From positions 27,966-91,965 of the IMG/VR virus record IMGVR_UViG_3300042453_001967: 64,000 nucleotides of DNA; one strand, given 5' to 3'. This DNA comes from a virus. Positions 34,358 to 41,736 of the stretch are shown here, piece after piece. The position numbers were made by a program, and so were the translations under genes. The notes under the pieces were generated by a model. That model had not been told where the DNA came from, did not search any database, and saw only the letters and a list, made by a program, of their open reading frames with translations. Every line of letters starts with the position of its first letter. The first letter of the stretch is position 1.

Positions 34358-35107
34358 ATGGATAACTATATAAAATCAATAATTGAAGAAAAATTTGCAT
34401 CAAAAAAACAACAAAGATATTTTTATGCGAAGGCTTCTGATGAATCAATTCCAAAAAAGGAGAGAAAAAAATGGTCAAAATGGGCTAAAGAATTTTCTAG
34501 TGACACCGATTTTAAAAAATTACCAGATGAGGTAGAAAAAGATGTTGATGAAATTGTAGATACAAAAGGAAATGTTGCGGTAAATAAAATACCAACAACA
34601 AAAGATAGTAAAGGTGGTTCAAAAAAAACTACCGATGAAATTGTAAAAACAAGTGCAGGTTCTATGGGAACACATGGTGTTCATGGTACACACACTTCGT
34701 TAAGATATTGGGCAGAAGCGGATTTAAGTAAAGCGTTGGGATACGAAAAAACTTTGGGTAATGATGAAGATAGGGAAGACGCTGAAGATTATTTTAAAAA
34801 GGATTTAGGGTTAGATGATAAAGAAGCCGAAGAAAGATTGTCATCATACGGATATGATGAAGATTTAAAAGGTGATAAAGTCAGATTAATTGAAAACCCT
34901 AAAAAATATGTGGAAGATTATGTTGAAAGTGTTTTATCAAAAAAAACACAAAATAGTGATTTAGTAAAAAAAGACCAAACAGAAGATATTGATAAAGAAT
35001 TAAATCCTATAATAAAAAAACAAATTTTAGCACTTAAAAATACTTTAGTTAAAAATAATCTTTCAGTAAAAGATGTTATCAAATTACTAAATAAAGACAA
35101 TGAATAA
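34358..35107 (+). CDS. Hypothetical charged protein, 249 aa
   Basis: No known function. The start ASKKQQRYFYAKASDE resembles small phage proteins of DUF3008 type (a K-K-Q-Q-R-F/Y helix). The rest is very rich in Lys, Asp and Glu; a conserved-looking core lies at about residues 98-130 (TSAGSMGTHGVHGTHTSLRYW then ADLSKALGYEKTLG), with four histidines or glycines that could form a metal or nucleotide site. An acidic helix-rich second half follows (EDREDAEDYFKKDLG, DEDLKGDKVRLIENP). It is first in a late-type run of five genes and overlaps the next by 8 bases. Could be an internal head or scaffold-associated protein, unproven. Confidence 0.55.
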   Translation: MDNYIKSIIEEKFASKKQQRYFYAKASDESIPKKERKKWSKWAKEFSSDTDFKKLPDEVEKDVDEIVDTKGNVAVNKIPTTKDSKGGSKKTTDEIVKTSAGSMGTHGVHGTHTSLRYWAEADLSKALGYEKTLGNDEDREDAEDYFKKDLGLDDKEAEERLSSYGYDEDLKGDKVRLIENPKKYVEDYVESVLSKKTQNSDLVKKDQTEDIDKELNPIIKKQILALKNTLVKNNLSVKDVIKLLNKDNE

Positions 35108-35597
35108 GGAACTAAAAGATAGAGTATTTGACATACCTCAAGACATTTTAAAAACAATAAATCATACGATTATTGGATTAAATGGAAAAAATGTAAGGGG
35201 AATTCAACGCGCAAAAAAACTTATATCGGATAAAAAAGTAAAATACGGACAACTAAAAAGAATAATACACGACCTTCAAAACATTGACAAAATAAAAGAT
35301 AAATTAAAATATGACTTGTGTGGTGGTGAGTTAATGGAAAAATGGGCTAATCAGTTTTTAAAAGGAGAAAGAGATTTAATTTCTAATAGAAAAAAATCAA
35401 AAATGAAATCCGATGACATGACCGGAATGAATAACGAAAGAAAAAATTCACATTTAAAAAAACACAAAAAAAGATTTAATTTTAAAATACCAACAAACTT
35501 AATAAAAAGTAATTCTAATAAAACAAGCGTATCCCCAATATCCTCTTTAAAATTATATGAGGAAGTTGATAAAATAAAAAAATTAATAACTTACTAA
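35100..35597 (+). CDS. Hypothetical basic protein, 165 aa
   Basis: Function not recognised. It is strongly basic. The N-terminal helix region (ELKDRVFDIPQDILKTINHTI) leads to a block DLCGGELMEKWANQFLKGER which belongs to a type of conserved small protein found in large T4-like phages (C-G-G-x-x-M/L-x-x-W, then a helix, then a run of Lys/Arg). The C-terminal 60 residues are Lys/Ser/Asn-rich. Basic charge and position among late genes would suit a DNA-associated virion protein, but this is inference. Overlaps the upstream gene by 8 bases and is followed after 1 base by the next. Confidence 0.55.
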   Translation: MNKELKDRVFDIPQDILKTINHTIIGLNGKNVRGIQRAKKLISDKKVKYGQLKRIIHDLQNIDKIKDKLKYDLCGGELMEKWANQFLKGERDLISNRKKSKMKSDDMTGMNNERKNSHLKKHKKRFNFKIPTNLIKSNSNKTSVSPISSLKLYEEVDKIKKLITY

Positions 35598-35598
35598 T

Positions 35599-35976
35599 AT
35601 GGCAACACAATTAGAAACAATTGGCGATAGAGAAAGAAACATTTTATTGGCCAGAAATGAATATAACTATGGTGATTTGTACGATTCATCCAATACAGGC
35701 GCACTATCGGATGGTGATGATAGAGGTAGAGGTGAAAATAATGGTAGTATAGGTACAAAAACAGACATTTCAGAAAGAAAAACATTACAAGCTCGAAATT
35801 TGTATGGTCCAAAAAACGAATACTCTTCTGTAAATAGAAATGCCATTTCTGATGGTGATGACAAAGGCAGAGGAGAAAACAATGGTAGTGTTGGGACCAA
35901 AACCGATATCGGAGAACGAATTGGACTACAATCAAGAAATAAATACGGGAACAATAAACCATATCCTGATTTTTAA
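35599..35976 (+). CDS. Hypothetical protein with internal duplication, 125 aa
   Basis: Contains a near-exact duplication: residues 35-56 (A-L-SDGDDRGRGENNGSIGTKTD) and 82-103 (A-I-SDGDDKGRGENNGSVGTKTD), a 47-residue period. A shorter unit ending in ARNxYG or SRNxYG recurs three times (about 7-25, 57-70, 104-117). The sequence is Gly/Asp/Asn-rich with no hydrophobic core, so it is probably extended or disordered and may act as a repeated binding strip on a virion partner. Family unknown. Its last base is the first of the next start codon (overlap of 1 base), showing coupled translation. Confidence 0.55.
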   Translation: MATQLETIGDRERNILLARNEYNYGDLYDSSNTGALSDGDDRGRGENNGSIGTKTDISERKTLQARNLYGPKNEYSSVNRNAISDGDDKGRGENNGSVGTKTDIGERIGLQSRNKYGNNKPYPDF

Positions 35977-36815
35977 TGTCTAATAAATTATTTTTCACAT
36001 CTATTTTAGAAGCCAATCCTAAAACAAGCATTAGGGCAAGATTAGAATATGCGATAAAAAATAGATTCCCCGTTTCCTTTTATTATAAAGGACCACCAAA
36101 AGATGTCTTAGCTGGTAGACGAGTTAAAGTTGAATTGGTCGCATCTGGATTAACAAAAAAAGGAAATTTAGCGGTTAGAGGTTGGACACAACCACCATCA
36201 ACATCTAAAAAAGGTTTTCAAAAACACGGTTGGAGAACTTTTTTAATTGATAGAATTTCTACCGGCTCTTTAATTGTTTATGAAGATGAACAATTTTCAA
36301 CAAAAAGACCAAACTATAAAGAAGGTGATGATGGTAGTTTTTCTGTAACATATGTAACAACTGATTGGGGTGTTACGATGCAACCTAAAAAAGAAAAACC
36401 CATAACCGAACCTAAACCTAAACAAACTCAACCACAAAAAGACGAGTTACCTCAACCAAAACCAAAAGTAAAACCTTCACCACTACCAACTCAAGATTTA
36501 AAAAGAGAAGACGAAGTTTTTAAAAATTTAGAAAAAAAAGTAAAAACAATCAATAATGAAAAAACATTAAGTCCTGATGATTTCAAAATCGGTATTGATG
36601 ATTTATACAAAAAAAGAATTGAAGATTGGAAAAGAGCACAAATAGATTTAGGGTTAAATACTACACCAGGAGAAGGAACTAGAAGAAAGTTTGAAAAAGA
36701 CTCAGAATATGATTTAACTCAAATCTTAAAAAGAAACAACATACAAATAAAAAAAGATGAAACCATTCCATTACAGGAAGAAATTTTAAGAATTAAAGCT
36801 TTAATCTTTTTTTAA
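35976..36815 (+). CDS. WYL-like domain protein with proline-rich linker, 279 aa
   Basis: About residues 18-100 resemble a WYL domain: ARLEYAIKNRFPVSFYYKGP, then GRRVKVELVASGLTKKGNLAVRGW, then GWRTFLIDRISTGSL, i.e. a helix, the Y-Y strand, an R-x-V-x-x strand, an N-L-x-V-R-x-W strand and the closing W-R-x-F-x-x-x-R-I. WYL domains usually sense ligands or nucleic acid in regulators and defence systems. Here there is no DNA-binding domain; instead a Pro/Lys linker (about 125-175: repeated PKP) leads to a helical C-terminal part. Sitting among late genes it could be a virion-carried or host-takeover protein. Domain assignment is moderately sure, role unknown. Confidence 0.55.
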   Translation: MSNKLFFTSILEANPKTSIRARLEYAIKNRFPVSFYYKGPPKDVLAGRRVKVELVASGLTKKGNLAVRGWTQPPSTSKKGFQKHGWRTFLIDRISTGSLIVYEDEQFSTKRPNYKEGDDGSFSVTYVTTDWGVTMQPKKEKPITEPKPKQTQPQKDELPQPKPKVKPSPLPTQDLKREDEVFKNLEKKVKTINNEKTLSPDDFKIGIDDLYKKRIEDWKRAQIDLGLNTTPGEGTRRKFEKDSEYDLTQILKRNNIQIKKDETIPLQEEILRIKALIFF

Positions 36816-36833
36816 AATAATTATATTATAGTT

Positions 36834-37415
36834 ATGGAACAAAAAGGAAATGGTGTAATAAGTACAAACGATTTAATGCAAAGGTTGGTACAAGCCAAAA
36901 AAGTAATGCAAAAAGTAGAAACAGGACAATTTGAAAAAGGTTCAGTTAATGAAGAAATTTTAAGAAGTGACCCCGAAGAAGTATTAAAGTCTCAAACAAT
37001 ACAACAACCTTGGTCACAAAATCCATCTGTCCCTAATCTCCAAAAAATACAAGAATCAAAATTACCAGATGCAATTAAAAAAGCGATGATTGAAAACCCA
37101 ATCCCACAAATTAGTTTATCCGATTCTTTAGATTTAAATTTTGTTGAAAAAACAAAAAAATTAATGGAATCACAAGGTGTTTCTTCAAAACCAACAAAAA
37201 CACAGTCAAGTCAGATAAATAATACTGAGTTAATTAAACAATTAAGTCCACTTATTGAAAATGTTGTTAGAAAAACTGTAACGGAAATTTTAGATTCAAA
37301 ATTAAACCAAATACTTACAGCACAACAAACTTTATCAATTAATGAAAGTTTAGTACTAAAAGTTGGTGATTCAATTTTTAAAGGAAAAATTACAGGAGTA
37401 AATAAGTCAAAGTAA
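36834..37415 (+). CDS. Hypothetical late protein, 193 aa
   Basis: No recognised domain. The N-terminal half is helical and polar (ISTNDLMQRLVQAKKVMQKV). A motif LPDAIKKAMIENPIPQISL is of a kind seen in unannotated proteins of T4-like phages. The C-terminal third (TELIKQLSPLIENVVRKTVTEILDSKLNQILTAQ broken by short turns) looks like a coiled coil, ending with a small beta strand pair (LVLKVGDSIFKGKITGV). This head-like order of peptide, coiled coil and beta cap suggests an oligomeric virion or scaffold protein; it is not more than a guess. It is last in the run before the glycosyltransferase operon. Confidence 0.5.
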   Translation: MEQKGNGVISTNDLMQRLVQAKKVMQKVETGQFEKGSVNEEILRSDPEEVLKSQTIQQPWSQNPSVPNLQKIQESKLPDAIKKAMIENPIPQISLSDSLDLNFVEKTKKLMESQGVSSKPTKTQSSQINNTELIKQLSPLIENVVRKTVTEILDSKLNQILTAQQTLSINESLVLKVGDSIFKGKITGVNKSK

Positions 37416-37446
37416 TTTGTTTTTTCATTTTTTTTTCTTATATTTC
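37416..37446 (+). promoter_or_regulatory. Host-type promoter for the glycosyltransferase-to-sigma operon
   Basis: TTTG (37416-37419), exactly 19 bases, then TATATTTC (37439-37446). The ATG of the first gene is 18 bases downstream. Same arrangement as the ssDNA-binding and polymerase promoters. Confidence 0.6.
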
Positions 37447-37464
37447 TCATATAGAGAAATATTA

Positions 37465-38685
37465 ATGAAAAAAATAAAAATATTAGCAATTGCACCCGAC
37501 ACACATGGTGTTGGTAAATATAGGGTACTGGACCCATTTAAATACATTGGAGATAACTATTCTAATGATTTTCATATAGACATATCTTTTAATGTCACCG
37601 AAGGTGATAATTTCTTTAAAAATTATGATATTGTTGTTTTTCATAGTTTTATTCATCAAAATACACATGAAGAAAATATACAACGAATTAACTTTTTAAA
37701 ATCACAAGGAATAAAAGTAGTAATGGACATTGATGACTATTGGTCTCCTGACCATAGACATCCGATGTATTTGGCCATCAGAGAAAGTCAATTACCGAAA
37801 AAGAAAATGGAGTTAATGAAGATTTCTGATTATATCACATGTACAACAGAATTCTTTGCAAATAACATAAAAAATAGAACAGGTAACAAAAATGTATATG
37901 TTTTTCCAAATGCAATTGATTCTAACGAATCTCAATTTCAACCAAAACCAACAAAATCAGAAAAAATCCGATTTGGTTGGTTAGGTGGGTCAAGTCACTT
38001 ACATGATATTGAACTTTTAAATGATGGGATATCTGTGATTTCAACCAATTATGAAAATGTGCAATTTGTTTTATGTGGATTTGATTTAAGAGGAAATGTC
38101 ACAGAATTTAACCCAAAAACGGGAGAAAAAAGAACAAGACCAATTAAACCCGAAGAAACTGTGTGGTTTAAATATGAAAAAATATTCACAAATAATTACA
38201 GAAGTGTAGACAGCGAATATAAATCATATCTGATGAATTTTACTCAAACACCAGAAATAGATACATCTAATAAAAAATATAAAAGAGTTTGGACCCAACC
38301 AATCAACATTTACGGTAACAATTATAACTTATTTGATGTCTCTTTGGCACCGGTGGTTGAATCGGATTTTAATGCCAATAAATCTCAGTTAAAAATAATT
38401 GAGTCTGGTTTTCATAAAAAACCAATTATCGCTAGTGAAACTGAACCATATACTTTTGACTTAAAAAATGCATATCAAGACGGAAGTTTTATTAACGATG
38501 GAAACGCACTAACTGTTCCACAAAAAAAGGGTCATAAACTTTGGGCCAAGTATATGAAACTTTTAATCGAAAACCCTAACATGATTGAAGATTTGGGTAA
38601 TAAATTATACGAAACGGTTAAAGACAAATATTCCTTACAAAAAGTTTGTAAGGACAGAACAGAATTTTTCAAAACAATCATTTAA
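37465..38685 (+). CDS. Glycosyltransferase, GT-B fold
   Basis: 406 aa from the ATG at 37465; the frame is open further upstream to 37417 but that segment lies over the promoter. N-terminal Rossmann-like domain (IKILAIAPDTHGVGKYRVLDP, IVVFHSFI), then KVVMDIDDYW near 85-93, PNAID (148-152), and the C-terminal domain opening with FGWLGGSSHLHD (170-181), which is typical of family 4-like glycosyltransferases. The acceptor cannot be read from sequence. With two other glycosyltransferases in the same operon, sugar modification of a virion surface protein or of host/phage polymers is likely; no hydroxymethylcytosine synthesis genes are present in this window. Confidence 0.75.
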   Translation: MKKIKILAIAPDTHGVGKYRVLDPFKYIGDNYSNDFHIDISFNVTEGDNFFKNYDIVVFHSFIHQNTHEENIQRINFLKSQGIKVVMDIDDYWSPDHRHPMYLAIRESQLPKKKMELMKISDYITCTTEFFANNIKNRTGNKNVYVFPNAIDSNESQFQPKPTKSEKIRFGWLGGSSHLHDIELLNDGISVISTNYENVQFVLCGFDLRGNVTEFNPKTGEKRTRPIKPEETVWFKYEKIFTNNYRSVDSEYKSYLMNFTQTPEIDTSNKKYKRVWTQPINIYGNNYNLFDVSLAPVVESDFNANKSQLKIIESGFHKKPIIASETEPYTFDLKNAYQDGSFINDGNALTVPQKKGHKLWAKYMKLLIENPNMIEDLGNKLYETVKDKYSLQKVCKDRTEFFKTII

Positions 38686-38701
38686 ACTTAAAAACAAAAA
38701 A

Positions 38702-38935
38702 ATGCACTACTTAGTAACCGTCGGTTATGAAACCGAAAATTTAGACAGAAATGGTAATCCAAGATTACAAAAACTAAAGTACATCGTTGAAGCAGATTCT
38801 GTTGAAGAAGCGACCCTTGTTGTTTCTAAATACAGGTCTGGAGACATGAGAGCTTCAGAAAGTTTAGCAATTGTAAAAATGCCAATTGAATGTATTATCG
38901 ACCAAAAAAACACACCTGAATATTACAAAAAATAA
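38702..38935 (+). CDS. Small hypothetical protein, 77 aa
   Basis: Start chosen at ATG 38702, which follows an A-rich leader and leaves no overlap with the glycosyltransferase; the frame is open further upstream. The sequence is a compact alpha/beta unit: HYLVTVGYETEN, QKLKYIVEADSVEEATLVVSKY, then RSGDMRASESLAIVKMPIECII. The YIVEADSVEEA part followed by a helix is typical of small phage and plasmid proteins that fold like a half ferredoxin, function unknown. Found between the glycosyltransferase and the 190 aa gene, 4 bases before the latter. Confidence 0.6.
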   Translation: MHYLVTVGYETENLDRNGNPRLQKLKYIVEADSVEEATLVVSKYRSGDMRASESLAIVKMPIECIIDQKNTPEYYKK

Positions 38936-38939
38936 AAAA

Positions 38940-39512
38940 ATGCTGAACAAAGAACAAATCGAATTAAATAAGGCTAAATTCTTAGAAACAAACGCCAAGT
39001 ACAATCTTTTTAATCAAGAATTATTAGATTTTTTAGGTGAGGAATTTTTTTTAGCACCATCGTCAATGTCTTTGGACATGTTTGGTTGTTATCCTGGGGG
39101 ATTATTAAATGTGTGTTTTAAAGCAGCAAAATATGCGGTCAAAACAAACGATATTTTACCCGATAATATGAAACAAACTCCATCTTCAATATTGAAGTGT
39201 GTTTTTCTGTCTCAAATAGGAAAAAGTTTCTTATTCAAACCAAACCCAAGTGAATGGCATAGAAAGAATTTAGGTAAAATGTATGAATTTACCGATAGTG
39301 AAGTTTCAATGAAATCAAATGAAAGGTCGATTCACTATGTATTAAGATTTGGTATCCAATTATCTGAAGAAGAATTTCAAACGATTTTAAATTCAGATAG
39401 AGATACTGAAGATAAATTAGTAAAATATCGAGCATCTAACTTATCTAATGTGGTTAGAATCGGTTTTGAATTAGCAATTTTAGAAGAAAAAAATGCAAAA
39501 AAATCAAATTGA
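38940..39512 (+). CDS. Conserved phage protein, HD-like fold without catalytic His-Asp, 190 aa
   Basis: Start taken at ATG 38940. The central region SMSLDMFGCYPGGLLNVCFK followed by AAKYAVKTN resembles the H-x-GGLL-x-H helix of HD-domain phosphohydrolases, but the metal-binding His residues are replaced (Cys-Tyr before PGGLL and Val-Cys after). A helical remainder (SILKCVFLSQIGKSFLF, SEWHRKNLGKMYEF) completes it. Such degenerate HD proteins are common and unassigned in large phages. It could act in nucleotide metabolism as a non-catalytic partner. Overlaps the dUTPase gene by 20 bases, so the two are translationally coupled. Confidence 0.5.
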   Translation: MLNKEQIELNKAKFLETNAKYNLFNQELLDFLGEEFFLAPSSMSLDMFGCYPGGLLNVCFKAAKYAVKTNDILPDNMKQTPSSILKCVFLSQIGKSFLFKPNPSEWHRKNLGKMYEFTDSEVSMKSNERSIHYVLRFGIQLSEEEFQTILNSDRDTEDKLVKYRASNLSNVVRIGFELAILEEKNAKKSN

Positions 39513-40098
39513 AGATTATATTAAAAAATTGCAAGAGTTAGAAAATCAAATTTTGCAAGAAGAAAGTACTGATTCAAGTTTTATGGATGACTTAAACGGT
39601 CTTTTATCTAATCTTGGTCAAGAGATAAAATCACAAATAGAACAAGACGTAAATAAATTTGAAGTAAAAGTAAAAAAACTACACCCAGATGCAGTGATTC
39701 CCAAATACGCAAAAGACGGCGATGCTGGTATGGATTTAGTTGCAACTAAGATAATATCAAATACCACATTTGATATTACATACGGAACAGGTATTGCTAT
39801 GGAAATACCAAAAGGTTATGTAGGATTAGTGTTTCCAAGGTCATCAATAAGAAAAACTGATTTGTCATTAACCAATTGCGTGGGAGTAATTGATAGCGGA
39901 TATAGAGGTGAAATTCAAGCAACTTTTAAAAAAATTTTTGGTAAAAATGATATTAGATTGGATGAAATAGATTACAAAGTAGGAGATAGAATAGCACAAA
40001 TAATAATCATGCCGTATCCTTCTGTCACATTTATTGAGTCTGATGAATTATCGGATTCAGAACGAGGTGAAGGTGGGTTTGGTAGTACAGGAAAATAA
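39493..40098 (+). CDS. dut: dUTPase (deoxyuridine triphosphatase) with N-terminal extension
   Basis: 201 aa. All five dUTPase motifs are present: DAGMDL (77-82), PRSS (115-118), GVIDSGYRGE (131-140), GDRIAQI (164-170) and the C-terminal RGEGGFGSTG (191-200). The catalytic Asp is in motif 3. About 55 extra residues at the N-terminus are acidic and helical (coiled-coil-like IKKLQELENQILQEE), longer than the usual 140-150 aa enzyme. It hydrolyses dUTP to dUMP and keeps uracil out of phage DNA; with the dCMP deaminase at 52 kb it supplies dUMP for thymidylate synthesis. It overlaps the previous gene by 20 bases. Confidence 0.95.
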   Translation: MQKNQIEDYIKKLQELENQILQEESTDSSFMDDLNGLLSNLGQEIKSQIEQDVNKFEVKVKKLHPDAVIPKYAKDGDAGMDLVATKIISNTTFDITYGTGIAMEIPKGYVGLVFPRSSIRKTDLSLTNCVGVIDSGYRGEIQATFKKIFGKNDIRLDEIDYKVGDRIAQIIIMPYPSVTFIESDELSDSERGEGGFGSTGK

Positions 40099-40125
40099 AT
40101 AATTAAAATATAAAATATTAATAAA

Positions 40126-40842
40126 TTGAGAAAGTCAATATTAAAATTATCAGTAAATACAGAAGAAAGACAAACACCTAAAAAACAAAGAATTAGAGAT
40201 ATTATTAAACAACCAAAAGAAAAATTCTTAACAAAGAATCAAGAAGAATATTGGAAAACTTTAACTGATAATGAAATAACTTTGTGTTTTGGACCAGCGG
40301 GTGTTGGTAAATCTTATATTGCTATGAAAAGAGCAATTGATTTATTATGGGACGATAAAAATAAATATGAGAAAATAATCATTGTTAGACCCGCTGTTGA
40401 AGCGGAAGAAAAATTAGGTTCATTACCTGGTGGTTTAGAAGAAAAATTAGACCCATACATCTACCCATCTTATTACTTGTTAAATAAAATAATAGGTAAA
40501 GACGCGAGAGAAAAACTTAAAGATGAGGGTTTTATTGAAATTGCGGCATTGGCATACATGAGAGGATGGAATGTGGATAATACCATTTTAGTATTTGAAG
40601 AGGCACAAAACACAACACCATCTCAAATGAAACTGTTATTAACAAGAATCGGCTTTAATTCTAAATTTTTTATTTCTGGTGATTTAGAACAATCTGATAA
40701 ATTCAAAGATAAAACAAAAACAGGATTATACGATGCTAAGGTAAGATTAGGTGATTTACCAAATGTTGGTATATTTGAATTTGATGATAGAGATATCGTC
40801 AGAAATCCTATAATAACAGAAATACTAAGAAGATACGATTAA
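40126..40842 (+). CDS. phoH: PhoH-like ATPase
   Basis: 238 aa. Walker A is GPAGVGKS (56-63) and Walker B is LVFEEAQN (about 153-160); a REKL-type and an RIGFNSKFFISGDLEQSD sensor segment follow, as in PhoH proteins. The apparent start is TTG at 40126: no ATG exists before Walker A in this frame and an in-frame TAA stands 15 bases upstream. The first 38 residues are a basic extension. PhoH-type ATPases are widespread in marine and freshwater phages; the role is still debated (RNA or phosphate-stress related). Positioned between dUTPase and the HAD-like gene. Confidence 0.88.
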   Translation: MRKSILKLSVNTEERQTPKKQRIRDIIKQPKEKFLTKNQEEYWKTLTDNEITLCFGPAGVGKSYIAMKRAIDLLWDDKNKYEKIIIVRPAVEAEEKLGSLPGGLEEKLDPYIYPSYYLLNKIIGKDAREKLKDEGFIEIAALAYMRGWNVDNTILVFEEAQNTTPSQMKLLLTRIGFNSKFFISGDLEQSDKFKDKTKTGLYDAKVRLGDLPNVGIFEFDDRDIVRNPIITEILRRYD

Positions 40843-40879
40843 ACTTTACATGCAATGATTTTATTGTTATATTCTTTGT

Positions 40880-41566
40880 ATGGAAATATTTGTAAGTATT
40901 GATGGTGTTCTAAGAAATACTGTTCAAAAATTCGACTATCACTATAAGGATTATTTTTTAAATACCGAATCGGAGGAAAAAGAAACCTTTGAATATAAGG
41001 TAAAAACAAAACCATTATCTTTTCAAAAAATAATGGATTCATATTCTTTTCAGTCAGTAGATGAATTTATCAAGTTTCTTTATTTTGATTTTCCTATTGA
41101 AATTTTTGGACACGCCGGTTTAAGTTATAGTCAAACGGCAACAGATTTAAACAAATTAATTATTGAACATCCCAATTCTCGTTTTACTTTAATTGGGTTA
41201 AATGAAAAAGGGAAAGCAAAATCTGCTTCTCTTTTTTTTATTTCAAAGAATGGAATAATGATGGACCAAGTCATTTTTTCAAATAATTCAGAAATAGATA
41301 ATTTATGGAAAAAATGCGATGTATGGATAACTGAAGATTTTGAAGTTATTGAAAAGTGTCCAAAAAACAAAAAAGTTATTAAATTTAATACATATTACAA
41401 TAATCACTACAAAATTGATTTAGAAATTAGTAAATTATCAGAAATAAACAAATTATGGTTGAAATTCTCGGAAAAAACTATTTTATCAATGTTGATGGGA
41501 TTACTCAAACGTGTCAAACAGGCAATGAAGTCAAAAATGAAGACGGCACAACAACTTTTGAAATAA
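40880..41566 (+). CDS. HAD-like protein lacking the nucleophile, 228 aa
   Basis: The opening EIFVSIDGVLRN matches the first motif of HAD hydrolases (D-x-D-G-x-[LI]) but the nucleophilic Asp is replaced by Ser (S6), leaving only D8. Later segments fit the fold: GHAGLSYSQTA, RFTLIGLNEKGKAKSASLFFIS, and CDVWITEDFEVIEKCP then KKVIKFNTYYNNHY near the end, as in 5'-nucleotidase-type HADs. It is probably a non-catalytic or altered member. The last 37 residues are basic and overlap the following gene by 112 bases, an unusually long overlap for this genome. Family assignment moderately sure, function unknown. Confidence 0.55.
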   Translation: MEIFVSIDGVLRNTVQKFDYHYKDYFLNTESEEKETFEYKVKTKPLSFQKIMDSYSFQSVDEFIKFLYFDFPIEIFGHAGLSYSQTATDLNKLIIEHPNSRFTLIGLNEKGKAKSASLFFISKNGIMMDQVIFSNNSEIDNLWKKCDVWITEDFEVIEKCPKNKKVIKFNTYYNNHYKIDLEISKLSEINKLWLKFSEKTILSMLMGLLKRVKQAMKSKMKTAQQLLK

Positions 41567-41736
41567 ACTTATTTAAATATGAAATAATAAAATCTTGTGT
41601 TGAAAGAATTTTAAGTGAATTTGCAGAAGTTGACAACGAATTAGGTCCGTTTGCAGAAAATGGTTTAACCATTTCATTTAAAATTGCTTTTAATACCCTA
41701 ATAAAATATGATATATTAATCCCTGAAGATGAATAA
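41455..41736 (+). CDS. Conserved hypothetical protein, 93 aa
   Basis: Starts inside the 3' part of the HAD-like gene (112-base overlap, different frame). The sequence is well formed: an N-terminal beta unit (VEILGKNYFINVDGITQTCQT), a strand FEINLFKYEIIKSCVERIL and a helical end EVDNELGPFAENGL, SFKIAFNTLIKYDIL. Short proteins with this F-K-Y-E-x-I-K-x-C-V-E-R-I-L block occur in T4-like phages with no known role. The following glycosyltransferase begins 8 bases before its stop. It is likely real because the C-terminal 70 residues outside the overlap are coherent. Confidence 0.6.
   Translation: MVEILGKNYFINVDGITQTCQTGNEVKNEDGTTTFEINLFKYEIIKSCVERILSEFAEVDNELGPFAENGLTISFKIAFNTLIKYDILIPEDE

Noticed and set aside
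35594-36031. Minus-strand open frame of 145 aa over the duplicated 125 aa gene
   Set aside because: Composition is random-looking (Phe/Tyr/His-rich), it has no promoter and it covers two plus-strand genes that are translationally coupled.
40843-40879. TATATTCTTTG before the HAD-like gene as a host-type promoter
   Set aside because: It departs from TAnnTTTG, and no TTTG stands 19 bases upstream; the gene is likely read from the operon promoter at 37.4 kb.
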